DNA from: Frigoribacterium sp. Leaf263
Lineage (GTDB): Bacteria; Actinomycetota; Actinomycetes; Actinomycetales; Microbacteriaceae
NCBI RefSeq assembly: GCF_001422285.1
Contig: NZ_LMMO01000003.1
Coordinates: forward strand, 62,763 to 126,762
Reading direction: 5' to 3'
Length of the DNA stretch: 64,000 bases
Positions within the stretch are counted from its first letter, which is position 1, and each line of letters begins with the position of its first letter. Positions 1 through 7,425 of the stretch are shown piece after piece. The notes under the pieces were generated by a model. The model worked only from the letters and a program-made list of their open reading frames with translations. It had not been told where the DNA came from and did no database searches. The position numbers were made by a program, and so were the translations under genes.

Positions 1-1
1 C

Positions 2-139
2 AGCCAGTGGCTCCGCGGAGCCGGGTTCAGCCGCGTCGCCTACCGCAACCTCTCGTTCGGCATCGTGGCCCTGCACCGCGGTCGCAAGCCGTCCGCCCCG
101 TCGACCCGCGCCTCCTCGAAGAAGCGGGCGACCTCGTGA
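2..139 (+). CDS. menG: Demethylmenaquinone methyltransferase MenG/UbiE, C-terminal end only
   Basis: Only the last 45 codons lie in the window; the start is upstream of base 1. The visible tail reads GAGFSRVAYRNLSFGIVALHRG and then a basic Ser/Ala/Lys-rich end. The N-L-S-x-G-I-V-A-L-H-x-G block is the classic C-terminus of the UbiE/MenG family, which methylates demethylmenaquinone with SAM in the last step of menaquinone synthesis. Its TGA stop at 137-139 overlaps the GTG start of the polyprenyl synthase (GTGA), so the two are translationally coupled. This fits supply of ring methylation and side chain for menaquinone. Family assignment rests on this short tail. Confidence 0.75.
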   Translation, partial: SQWLRGAGFSRVAYRNLSFGIVALHRGRKPSAPSTRASSKKRATS

Positions 140-1251
140 GCGCGGGTGGGCCGACGACCCACCGCAACAGCCTCGGCTCATCGCTCGGGCTCGGCGAGAA
201 GCTCTTCGCGACACCGGCCGAACGGCGCTTCGTCGCCGCCGTCGACGACGGCCTCGAGCTCGTCGAGGAGGGGCTCCTTCGCGAGATCGCCTTCGCCGAC
301 GAGATCGCCGACGCGACGACCCGCTACCTCCTGGCCGCCGGCGGCAAGCGCGTGCGACCGACCCTCACCCTGCTGATCGCGCAGCTCGGCGACGGCGCGA
401 CGCCCGGCATCGTCGCCTCGGCGCAGGCGACCGAGATCACCCACCTGGCCTCGCTGTACCACGACGACGTGATGGACGAGGCGCAGATGCGCCGCGGAGT
501 CCCCAGCGCGCAGAGCGTCTGGGGCAACAACGTCGCCATCCTCAGCGGCGATCTGCTCTTCGCCCGGGCCAGTACGATCGTCTCCGGTCTCGGACAGGAG
601 GCGATCCTGCTGCAGGCCGAGACGTTCGAGCGGCTCTGCCTCGGTCAGCTCCACGAGACGATCGGCCCCCGCGAGGGTGACGATCCGATCGCGCACTACA
701 TCGACGTGCTCGCCGACAAGACCGGCTCGCTCATCTCGACGGCCGCACGCGCCGGCGTGATGTTCAGCGGCGCACCCCGCGAGTACCTGGCGCCCGTCGC
801 CGAGTTCGGCGAGAAGATCGGCATCGCGTTCCAGCTGATCGACGACGTCATCGACCTGTCCGACCAGCCGGCCGAGACCGGCAAGAAGGCCGGCACCGAC
901 CTCCGCGCCGGGGTCGTCACCCTGCCGGTGCTGTACCTCCGCGAGCTCGCCCGGACCGACCTCGAGGCGTCCGCCCTCCTCAGCGAGATCGACCGCATCG
1001 TCGAGGCCACTCACGGCGAGGCCGACCCCGACGTCGACCAGAGCTCGCGACTCGAGGCCGAGACGACCCTCGACGACGAGTTCGCCGACGTGGTCCGCCG
1101 ACTGCGCGAGCACGACGTCACCGAGCGCACGCGTCTCGAGGCCCACCGGTGGGCCAACGAGGCGCTCGAGGCCCTGTCGTCTCTGCCGTCGGGCCCCGTC
1201 AAGAAGGCCCTCACCCGCTTCGCCGACCGCGTGGTCGAGCGCTCCGCCTGA
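136..1251 (+). CDS. Polyprenyl diphosphate synthase (all-trans, menaquinone side chain)
   Basis: A 371-residue isoprenyl diphosphate synthase that condenses isopentenyl diphosphate onto an allylic primer. Both aspartate-rich motifs are present: DDVMD at residues 110-114 (first, with nearby R-R-G) and DDVID at 236-240 (second), which bind Mg2+-diphosphate. Length and motifs fit the heptaprenyl/octaprenyl synthase group, and position directly after menG suggests the menaquinone side chain. GTG at 136 is chosen because it gives the GTGA overlap with menG; an open frame continues upstream, but only as a shadow of menG. Chain length cannot be read with confidence. The GCGCCTCC word recurs 8 nt after the stop. 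Confidence 0.93.
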   Translation: MSAGGPTTHRNSLGSSLGLGEKLFATPAERRFVAAVDDGLELVEEGLLREIAFADEIADATTRYLLAAGGKRVRPTLTLLIAQLGDGATPGIVASAQATEITHLASLYHDDVMDEAQMRRGVPSAQSVWGNNVAILSGDLLFARASTIVSGLGQEAILLQAETFERLCLGQLHETIGPREGDDPIAHYIDVLADKTGSLISTAARAGVMFSGAPREYLAPVAEFGEKIGIAFQLIDDVIDLSDQPAETGKKAGTDLRAGVVTLPVLYLRELARTDLEASALLSEIDRIVEATHGEADPDVDQSSRLEAETTLDDEFADVVRRLREHDVTERTRLEAHRWANEALEALSSLPSGPVKKALTRFADRVVERSA

Positions 1252-1334
1252 CCGGCGCCGCGCCTCCTCGTCGCCACCCGCGACACAGCCCACCCGCTCG
1301 CACCGCCGAGCCCCTCAGGATGAGAGAGAACACC

Positions 1335-2711
1335 GTGACCACCTTGCGACTGGCCATCGTCGGAGCCGGACCCGCCGGCATCTACGCCGCCGACATCCTG
1401 CTGAAAGCCCAGAAGGGGTTCGACGTCCAGATCGACCTCTTTGAGCAGCTGCCCGCCCCCTACGGCCTGGTCCGCTACGGCGTCGCGCCCGACCACCCGC
1501 GCATCAAGGGCATCGTCAACGCCCTCCGCGACGTGCTCGACAGCGGCGACATCCGCGTCTTCGGCAACGTGCGCTACGGCGCCGACATCAGCCTGGACGA
1601 CCTCAAGAAGCACTACAACGCCGTGATCTTCTCGACGGGCGCCATCCGCGACGCCGACCTCGACGTCCCCGGCATCGAGCTCGAGGGCAGCTACGGAGCA
1701 GCCGACTTCGTCAGCTGGTTCGACGGGCACCCCGACGTCCCGCGCACCTGGCCGCTCGACGCGTCGTCGGTGGCCGTCGTCGGAGTCGGCAACGTCGCCC
1801 TCGACGTCTCGCGGATCCTCGCGAAGCACGCCGACGACCTCCTTCCGACGGAGATCCCCGACAACGTCTACGAGGTGCTCAAGGCCTCGCCGGTCACCGA
1901 CGTGCACGTCTTCGGTCGCCGCGGACCGGCTCAGGTCAAGTTCACGCCTCTCGAACTGCGCGAGCTCGGCGAACTGCGCGACGTCGACATGATCGTCTAC
2001 GACGAGGATTTCGATCACGACGAGGCCTCGAAGACGGCCATCGCGACCAACAAGCAGGTCTTCGTGATGGACAAGGTGCTGAACCAGTGGCGTCAGCGCG
2101 AGGTCGGACAGGCCTCGCGGCGTCTGCATCTGCACTTCTACGCGAAGCCCGTCGAGATCGTCGGCGACGACGAGGGCCGCGTCTCGGCGTTCCGATACGA
2201 GCGCACCCGGCCCGACGGCCAGGGCGGCGTGGAGGGCACGGGCGAGATGCGCGACGTCCCCGTGCAGGCCGTGTACCGCGCCGTCGGCTACTTCGGATCG
2301 CCCCTCGACGGCATCCCCTTCGACGAGCGCCGCGGGGTCATCCCGAACCACGAGGGCCAGGTGATGGACGACGACAACCAGATCGTCCCCGGCGTCTACG
2401 CCACCGGCTGGATCAAGCGCGGCCCGGTCGGCCTCATCGGTCACACGAAGAGCGACGCGATGGAGACCGTCTCGCACGTCATCCGCGATCAGGCGAGCTG
2501 GTGGCAGCCGAGCGAGCTCGGTCCCGACGCCGTCCCCGCGCTGCTCGCGGCTCGCTGCGTCGAGTTCACCGACCTCGACGGATGGCACCGCCTCGACGAG
2601 CACGAGCAGGCGCTCGGAGCGGCGCACGAGCACGAGCGCGTCCGCGTCAAGGTCGTGCCCCGCGACGAGATGGTCCGCGTCTCGCGTGCGGACGAGGCGC
2701 GCACCGCCTGA
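1335..2711 (+). CDS. FprA-type ferredoxin/adrenodoxin-NADP+ reductase-like flavoprotein
   Basis: A two-dinucleotide-binding-domain flavoprotein of the adrenodoxin-reductase/FprA family that moves electrons between NADP(H) and a ferredoxin. The N-terminus has the FAD motif IVGAGPAGIYAA; APYGLVRYGVAPDHP follows, as in mycobacterial FprA. A second Rossmann motif VVGVGNVALDVSRIL binds NADP, GRRGPAQVKFTPLELREL follows, and the C-terminal GWIKRGPVGLIGHTKSDA is the family hallmark. GTG 1335 is preferred because the purine-rich GGATGAGAGAGA lies just upstream; ATG 1320 is possible and adds five residues. It follows the polyprenyl synthase by 83 nt, probably in one operon with menG. The physiological ferredoxin partner is not visible here. 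Confidence 0.9.
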   Translation: MTTLRLAIVGAGPAGIYAADILLKAQKGFDVQIDLFEQLPAPYGLVRYGVAPDHPRIKGIVNALRDVLDSGDIRVFGNVRYGADISLDDLKKHYNAVIFSTGAIRDADLDVPGIELEGSYGAADFVSWFDGHPDVPRTWPLDASSVAVVGVGNVALDVSRILAKHADDLLPTEIPDNVYEVLKASPVTDVHVFGRRGPAQVKFTPLELRELGELRDVDMIVYDEDFDHDEASKTAIATNKQVFVMDKVLNQWRQREVGQASRRLHLHFYAKPVEIVGDDEGRVSAFRYERTRPDGQGGVEGTGEMRDVPVQAVYRAVGYFGSPLDGIPFDERRGVIPNHEGQVMDDDNQIVPGVYATGWIKRGPVGLIGHTKSDAMETVSHVIRDQASWWQPSELGPDAVPALLAARCVEFTDLDGWHRLDEHEQALGAAHEHERVRVKVVPRDEMVRVSRADEARTA

Positions 2712-2722
2712 CCCGCGCCTCC
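2709..2722 (+). repeat. 14-mer repeat TGACCCGCGCCTCC at a stop codon, copy 1
   Basis: The TGA of the FprA-like gene is followed at once by CCCGCGCCTCC. The same 14 bases start at the stop codons of two other unrelated genes, at 10218 and 53176. The inner word CGCGCCTCC is frequent throughout the window on both strands. Confidence 0.6.
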
Positions 2723-2822
2723 TCGGTCTCCTCCGCGGGCCGCTCGCGACCTCCATGGCCGCGAGCGGCCCGTGGCGTGAACGGCGTCACCGGCGTCGGA
2801 GGGGATGGCTAGGCTGTCTCCC

Positions 2823-3311
2823 ATGGCAGACAGTTCCTTCGACGTGGTCAGCAAGGTCGACAAGATGGAGGTCGACAACGCCCTCCACCAGGCGCAGAAA
2901 GAGATCGAGCAGCGCTACGACTTCAAGAACGTGGGCGCCTCGGTCGACTACAGCGGCGAGAAGCTGCTGCTCAAGGCGAACACCGAGGAGCGCGTCAAGG
3001 CCGTCCTCGACGTGCTCGAGTCGAAGTTCATCAAGCGCAGCATCAGCCTGAAGCACCTCGACGCAGGCGATCCCTTCGCCAGCGGCAAGGAGTACCGCAT
3101 CGAGGCCGCCCTGAAAGAGGGCATCGAGCAGGATCAGGCGAAGAAGATCGGCAAGATCATCCGCGACGAGGCGCCGAAGAGCGTCAAGAGCCAGATCCAG
3201 GGCGACGAGCTGCGCGTCCAGTCGAAGAGCCGCGACGACCTCCAGGCGACGATGGCTCTCCTGAAGAAGGCCGACCTCGAGGTCGACCTGCAGTTCGTCA
3301 ACTTCCGGTAG
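2823..3311 (+). CDS. YajQ family nucleotide-binding protein
   Basis: A 162-residue protein beginning [20 protein letters not shown], the typical YajQ opening, with the FDVVSKVD block, [14 protein letters not shown] and a central YRIEAAL segment. YajQ proteins are small cytoplasmic nucleotide-binding proteins; some bind cyclic di-GMP and act with transcription factors, and the role in actinobacteria is not settled. The ATG at 2823 is supported by a TAGGCT -10 box at 2810-2815, 7 nt upstream, which implies a leaderless mRNA; an ATG six codons earlier overlaps that box and is unlikely. The next gene starts 3 nt after the stop, so the two are probably co-transcribed. Confidence 0.93.
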   Translation: MADSSFDVVSKVDKMEVDNALHQAQKEIEQRYDFKNVGASVDYSGEKLLLKANTEERVKAVLDVLESKFIKRSISLKHLDAGDPFASGKEYRIEAALKEGIEQDQAKKIGKIIRDEAPKSVKSQIQGDELRVQSKSRDDLQATMALLKKADLEVDLQFVNFR

Positions 3312-3314
3312 TCG

Positions 3315-4781
3315 ATGGAGCTGCCGACGTGGGTGGCCCCCACCCTCGCGGTCATCGGTCTCGTCGTCGACATCGCGATCCGGGTGTTCGCCATCGTCTA
3401 CGTGCCCATCAACCGGCGTCCCCAGACGGCCACCGCGTGGCTGCTCGCGATCTTCCTGATCCCCTACGTCGGCTTCATCGTCTTCCTGCTCGTCGGCAGC
3501 AGGCGCCTCCCGCGTCGCCGCCGCGAGAAGCAGGCCGAGATCAACAAGTACATCGTCGAGACCACCGAGGGCATCGAGCGGGTCAAACGCGACCACCCCT
3601 GGCCCGCATGGCTCGACACGATCGTCGAGCTGAACCGCAAGCTCGGTGCGATGCCCCTCGTCGGCGGCAACACCGCCGAGCTGCACTCCGACTATCAGGA
3701 GTCGATCGACGCCATGGTCGCCGCCGTCGACGGCGCCGAGCGCTGGGTGCATGCCGAGTTCTACATCACGAGCGTCGACGCCACGACCGAGCCCTTCTTC
3801 GTCGCCCTCGAGAACGCGCGTCGTCGTGGCGTCACGGTGCGCCTCCTGATGGATCACATCGCGAGCCGGGGGTACCCGGGCTACCGCAGGACCCGCAAGC
3901 GCCTCGATCGCATCGACGTCGACTGGCGACTGATGCTGCCCGTGCAGCCCTTCAGAGGCCGCTACCAGCGGCCCGACCTGCGCAACCACCGCAAACTGCT
4001 GGTGATCGACGGTCTCGTCGCCTTCGCCGGATCGCAGAACATGATCGACCGGGGTTACCAGAAGCGCAAGAACCGCCGCCGCGGGCTCGCCTGGAAGGAC
4101 TTCATGGTCCGCTTCGACGGTCCGATCGTGGCCGGCATCAACGCGCTGTTCGTGACCGACTGGTACAGCGAGACGGACGAGCTGCTGCTCCGCGAGACCG
4201 ACCCGGTGCACGTCGCCGACTCGACCGAGACGATCGACTGCCAGGTGGTGCCGAGCGGGCCCGGCTTCGACGGCGAGAACAATCTGCGGCTGTTCAACTC
4301 GCTCCTCTACAGCGCCCAGGACCGCATCATCTTGACGAGCCCCTACTTCGTCCCCGACGAGTCGATGCTCTACGCCGTGACCACGGCGGCGCAGCGCGGC
4401 CTCGACGTGCAGCTGTTCGTGAGCGAGATCGGCGACCAGCCCGTGGTGTACCACGCGCAGCGCTCGTACTACGAGGCGCTGCTGCGAGCCGGGGTCCGCA
4501 TCTTCCTGTACCGATCGCCCACGGTCCTGCACGCCAAGCACATCACGATCGACGACGAGGTCGCCGTCGTCGGGTCGAGCAACATGGACATGCGCTCCTT
4601 CAGCCTCAACCTCGAGATCTCGATCATGATCCGGGGCCGCCGATTCGTCCGTCAGCTGCGCGAGGTCGAGCAGGAGTACCGCGACGCCAGCCGGGAGCTC
4701 CTCCTCGACGACTGGCTGACCCGCCCCTTCCGCTCGAAGGTGCTCGACAACGTCGCCCGTCTCACCTCCGCGGTGCAGTGA
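3315..4781 (+). CDS. cls: Cardiolipin synthase (phospholipase D family)
   Basis: A 488-residue membrane enzyme that joins two phosphatidylglycerols, or PG and another donor, into cardiolipin. Two N-terminal membrane segments (about residues 5-30 and 38-62, with LIPYVGFIVFLLVGSRRLPRR) precede two phospholipase D domains. Each has an HxKxxxxD motif: H225-R-K227 with D232, and H406-A-K408 with D413, each followed by a G-S-x-N-M block. This is the standard ClsA architecture and length. The start lies 3 nt after the YajQ stop with only a weak ribosome site, suggesting coupled expression. No obvious terminator follows; tRNA-Tyr comes 93 nt later with its own -10 box. Confidence 0.94.
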   Translation: MELPTWVAPTLAVIGLVVDIAIRVFAIVYVPINRRPQTATAWLLAIFLIPYVGFIVFLLVGSRRLPRRRREKQAEINKYIVETTEGIERVKRDHPWPAWLDTIVELNRKLGAMPLVGGNTAELHSDYQESIDAMVAAVDGAERWVHAEFYITSVDATTEPFFVALENARRRGVTVRLLMDHIASRGYPGYRRTRKRLDRIDVDWRLMLPVQPFRGRYQRPDLRNHRKLLVIDGLVAFAGSQNMIDRGYQKRKNRRRGLAWKDFMVRFDGPIVAGINALFVTDWYSETDELLLRETDPVHVADSTETIDCQVVPSGPGFDGENNLRLFNSLLYSAQDRIILTSPYFVPDESMLYAVTTAAQRGLDVQLFVSEIGDQPVVYHAQRSYYEALLRAGVRIFLYRSPTVLHAKHITIDDEVAVVGSSNMDMRSFSLNLEISIMIRGRRFVRQLREVEQEYRDASRELLLDDWLTRPFRSKVLDNVARLTSAVQ

Positions 4782-4874
4782 CACGCTGAGCGTGCCCGTG
4801 GTCGGCGCGAGGTCCAGAAGGCTGTATATTTGTCTGGCGCCTCCGGTCGGTGAACACATGGGCTGGGCGTGCAT

Positions 4875-4956
4875 GGCAAGTTACCCAAGCGGCCAAAGGG
4901 ATCTGACTGTAAATCAGCCGGCGTAGCCTTCGGGGGTTCGAATCCCTCACTTGCCA
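4875..4956 (+). tRNA. tRNA-Tyr (GTA)
   Basis: An 82-nt class II tRNA with a long variable arm. The acceptor stem GGCAAGT pairs with ACTTGCC, with discriminator A4956. The anticodon GTA is at 4909-4911 in the loop CTGTAAA. The T arm reads GGGTTCGAATCCC with flanking pairs. CCA is not encoded. A TATATT -10 box lies at 4825-4830, and a perfect hairpin terminator begins 5 nt after the tRNA. Confidence 0.97.
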
Positions 4957-4960
4957 CTCT

Positions 4961-4990
4961 CGAACGGACTCGATCACTCGAGTCCGTTCG
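4961..4990 (+). terminator. Intrinsic terminator after tRNA-Tyr
   Basis: A perfect 12-bp stem (CGAACGGACTCG with CGAGTCCGTTCG) closes a 6-nt loop and is followed by TGTTTC. It sits directly after the tRNA and before the ribosome-binding site of the next gene, so it separates the two units. Confidence 0.85.
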
Positions 4991-5023
4991 TGTTTCACGA
5001 CCCGATCGCCCTCAGGAGGCACC

Positions 5024-5851
5024 GTGTCCGAGAAACCCCCGGTCGACGCCTCGAGCATCGCAGCCCTGCTCGAGGTGGCCCGTTCCGTCGCGATCGACGC
5101 CGCCGATCTCGCCGCCCGACGTCGTGCCGCGGGGGTCGAGGTGGCCGCGACGAAGAGCAGCCTGGTCGACGTCGTCACGCACACCGACCGCGAGGTCGAG
5201 GAGTACCTGCGCGAGAGGCTCGCCCGCGAGAGGCCGGGCGACGGCTTCTTCGGCGAGGAGGGTGCGCCCGACGACTCGTCGACGGGGCTGACCTGGGTCG
5301 TCGACCCCATCGACGGCACCGTGAACTTCCTCTACGGCATCCCGCAGTGGGCGGTCAGCGTCGCCGTCGTCGAGGGCGGTCCCGATCCGCGATCGTGGCG
5401 GACCCTGGCCGGCTGCGTGGTGAACCCGCTCGCCGACGAGACCTACGAGGCCTCGCTCGGGGGAGGTGCGTGGTCGTCGGGCCGCCGTCTCGCCGTCGCG
5501 TCGCCCGCCTCCCTGTCGCAGTCGCTGGTCGGCACCGGGTTCTCGTACGACGCGACCCGTCGCGTCGAGCAGGCCGAGATCCTCGGGAGGTTCATCGGCC
5601 GGGTGCGCGACGTCCGTCGCATGGGCGCCGCGTCGCTCGATCTCTGCGCCGTCGCGAGCGGCCGTCTCGACGCGTACGCCGAGCGCGGACTCAAGCCCTG
5701 GGATCACGCCGCCGGCGTGCTGGTGGCGTCCGAGGCGGGGGCCGTGGTCGGCGGTGAGGGCGACGACGCGCCCGACGAGCGACTCACGGTGGCGGCCGCT
5801 CCGGGCATCGCCGACGAGCTGCGGGAAGTCCTCGTCGAGGCCGGGTTCTGA
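5024..5851 (+). CDS. Inositol monophosphatase family protein
   Basis: A 275-residue Mg2+-dependent phosphatase of the IMPase/FBPase fold. The metal ligands are visible: GEEG near residue 73, DPIDGT at 94-99 followed by VNFLYGIP, and KPWDHAAG at 224-231. GTG 5024 is preceded by AGGAGG with good spacing. Family members hydrolyse myo-inositol 1-phosphate, histidinol phosphate or related sugar phosphates; in actinobacteria such proteins feed inositol for phosphatidylinositol and mycothiol, but the exact substrate cannot be told from the sequence. It is transcribed alone, after the tRNA-Tyr terminator and before the regulatory region of the M23 peptidase. Confidence 0.9.
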   Translation: MSEKPPVDASSIAALLEVARSVAIDAADLAARRRAAGVEVAATKSSLVDVVTHTDREVEEYLRERLARERPGDGFFGEEGAPDDSSTGLTWVVDPIDGTVNFLYGIPQWAVSVAVVEGGPDPRSWRTLAGCVVNPLADETYEASLGGGAWSSGRRLAVASPASLSQSLVGTGFSYDATRRVEQAEILGRFIGRVRDVRRMGAASLDLCAVASGRLDAYAERGLKPWDHAAGVLVASEAGAVVGGEGDDAPDERLTVAAAPGIADELREVLVEAGF

Positions 5852-5936
5852 GCCGTCGGGCGACCCGGCCGGGTGGCGGCGACCTCGCCCGTCCGACCCC
5901 GGCACGACGCCCGGGGTGGCCTCGATCGGCGGCCGC

Positions 5937-5967
5937 GGGTAGCCATCCGTTCACCCTTCGGCTACCC
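5937..5967. repeat. Perfect 8-bp inverted repeat upstream of the M23 gene
   Basis: GGGTAGCC (5937-5944) and GGCTACCC (5960-5967) are perfect complements around a 15-nt spacer. It could be a terminator-like hairpin for the inositol phosphatase gene, although no T-run follows, or a protein-binding site for the downstream M23 promoter. Confidence 0.55.
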
Positions 5968-6002
5968 TTGACTGGTTCGTTACTTTTCCGTGACATGGTC
6001 TA

Positions 6003-6058
6003 CGGGGTAGCGGCCGAGAAGAAGAGGGAGCAACCGCCTCTCCGTCCCGACAACCCCG
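6003..6058 (+). promoter_or_regulatory. Structured 5' leader of the M23 peptidase gene (candidate cis-regulatory RNA)
   Basis: The 70 nt before the GTG start fold into a nested structure. The outer stem CGGGG (6003-6007) pairs with CCCCG (6054-6058). An inner CGG (6011-6013) can pair with CCG (6042-6044), and a distal AGAGG (6023-6027) pairs with CCTCT (6037-6041) around the loop GAGCAACCG. The 3' strand of the outer stem abuts and slightly overlaps the GAGGA ribosome site (6058-6062). A TACTTT -10-like box lies at 5981-5986. The structure was read by eye; no Rfam family was recognised with confidence. Confidence 0.45.
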
Positions 6059-6072
6059 AGGATCCATCAGAC

Positions 6073-7338
6073 GTGTCGAAATACCAGAACATCTCCGAGC
6101 CCGACGGCGACGGCATCCCGTCCATCGGAGCAGAGAACGATCTTCTGGTCACCGTCTCGGACACCCCCACCGCGAGCATCACGGTCCCGACCTTCGCCAC
6201 GCGCCGCGAGCTGCGCGAGGCCGAGCGTGCAGCAGCCCGCGCCGCGCAGGGCAGCGCATCCGCGGTCGGATCCGAGGCACGTGCGTCGGTCGCCGCTGAG
6301 AGCGTCGTCTCGGCCCCGATCGTGACCGAGCCCGCCGTCGCAGCTCCCTCCGTCACGGCTCCCTCCGTCATGGCGCCGGTCGACGGCGTGCCCGCCCACG
6401 ACTCGCGCCGCGCCCGTCGCGCCGCCGAGGCCGCTGCCGCGACCTCCGCGCGTCGCCGCCCGGCCCACCCCGGCGCCCCTGCCGCACCCTCCGAGCCCAC
6501 CGCCCGTCGCTCGGCGGCCGGGCGCCCCGCAGCGGGTGGCGGTGCGCCGAGTCGCAGCGGCGCCGTCCGCGGCGCATCGCGCCGGCCGGCTCGCACGACC
6601 GCCGGTTCCGCGGTCGCCGCGAGCACCGCCTCCCGGGGGTCGTCGTTCAGGCGCACGTCGCAGCGCGTCACCGTCGTCGGAGCCATGCTCTTCGCCGGTG
6701 CGATGCTGGTCGCGACGTCCGTCCCGGCCAACGCGTTCTTCGTCGACACCCCCGAGCTCACGGCAGCCAAGAAGGCGGCGGGTGCGCAGCAGAGCTTCGT
6801 CGCCGCCGGGGCCGCCCCCGAGGCGAGCGTCTCGCGTGACGGCTACTCCGTCAGCACCATCGTCGTCAACGAGTACGCGTCGACCAGCTCGAGCACCTTC
6901 TCGAACGACGTCGCGGGAACCGTCCAGTGGCCGTTCCAGACCGGTGTGCCGATCAGCAGCGGATTCGGCGCCCGACAGGTCAGCAACTGCAGCTTCTGCT
7001 CGACCTTCCACCAGGGTCTCGACTTCATCCCCGGCGCCGGTTCGCCGATCCAGGCCATCGCGGACGGCACGGTCAGCGCGGTCACCGGGCCGTCGGGCGC
7101 CTTCGGCAACCACGTCGAGATCGAGCACGTCGTCGACGGCCAGAAGGTGACCTCGACCTACTCGCACATGCAGAGCGGCTCCGTGGCGGTCTCCGTCGGA
7201 CAGACCGTGACCGTCGGTCAGATCATCGGCGCCGTCGGCAGCACCGGAAACAGCACGGGCGCGCACCTGCACTTCGAGATCCACCTCAACGGCGTCCCCG
7301 TCGACCCGTACCCCTGGCTCACCGCCAACACGAACTGA
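6073..7338 (+). CDS. Membrane-anchored M23 (LytM-type) peptidoglycan endopeptidase
   Basis: A 421-residue cell-wall hydrolase or hydrolase-like protein. A long cytoplasmic, Ala/Arg/Pro-rich region (about residues 1-197) precedes one membrane segment or signal anchor (about 199-220, ending VPANAFFVD), a linker, and a C-terminal M23 domain from about 285. Zinc ligands are present: H313 and D317 (HQGLDF) and H400 in HLHFE. It is therefore probably an active metallo-endopeptidase cutting peptide cross-bridges outside the membrane. GTG 6073 is chosen for its GAGGA site; ATG 5995 would add 26 residues but would translate through the structured leader. Transcribed singly between that leader and a strong terminator. 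Confidence 0.88.
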   Translation: MSKYQNISEPDGDGIPSIGAENDLLVTVSDTPTASITVPTFATRRELREAERAAARAAQGSASAVGSEARASVAAESVVSAPIVTEPAVAAPSVTAPSVMAPVDGVPAHDSRRARRAAEAAAATSARRRPAHPGAPAAPSEPTARRSAAGRPAAGGGAPSRSGAVRGASRRPARTTAGSAVAASTASRGSSFRRTSQRVTVVGAMLFAGAMLVATSVPANAFFVDTPELTAAKKAAGAQQSFVAAGAAPEASVSRDGYSVSTIVVNEYASTSSSTFSNDVAGTVQWPFQTGVPISSGFGARQVSNCSFCSTFHQGLDFIPGAGSPIQAIADGTVSAVTGPSGAFGNHVEIEHVVDGQKVTSTYSHMQSGSVAVSVGQTVTVGQIIGAVGSTGNSTGAHLHFEIHLNGVPVDPYPWLTANTN

Positions 7339-7378
7339 CGTCGGAGACGCGCGTGGCCCGAGACGGGCCCCACGAGAA

Positions 7379-7404
7379 GACCCCCGGGCAGGCGCCCGGG
7401 GGTC
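7379..7404. terminator. Bidirectional intrinsic terminator between M23 and GH13 genes
   Basis: A perfect 11-bp stem (GACCCCCGGGC with GCCCGGGGGTC) with loop AGGC, followed by TCGTCGTCGTC on the plus strand. It lies between two convergent genes and can serve both. Confidence 0.88.
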
Positions 7405-7425
7405 TCGTCGTCGTCGGGACGGACG

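Noticed and set aside
4875-4990. tRNA-Tyr as an integration site
   Set aside because: No integrase, no repeat of the tRNA 3' end downstream and no foreign-looking genes; the downstream hairpin is a plain terminator.
6003-6062. c-di-AMP (ydaO/yuaA) riboswitch upstream of the M23 gene
   Set aside because: The gene type fits, but the leader is less than half the usual length and I cannot match the conserved core. Reported only as an unassigned structured leader.
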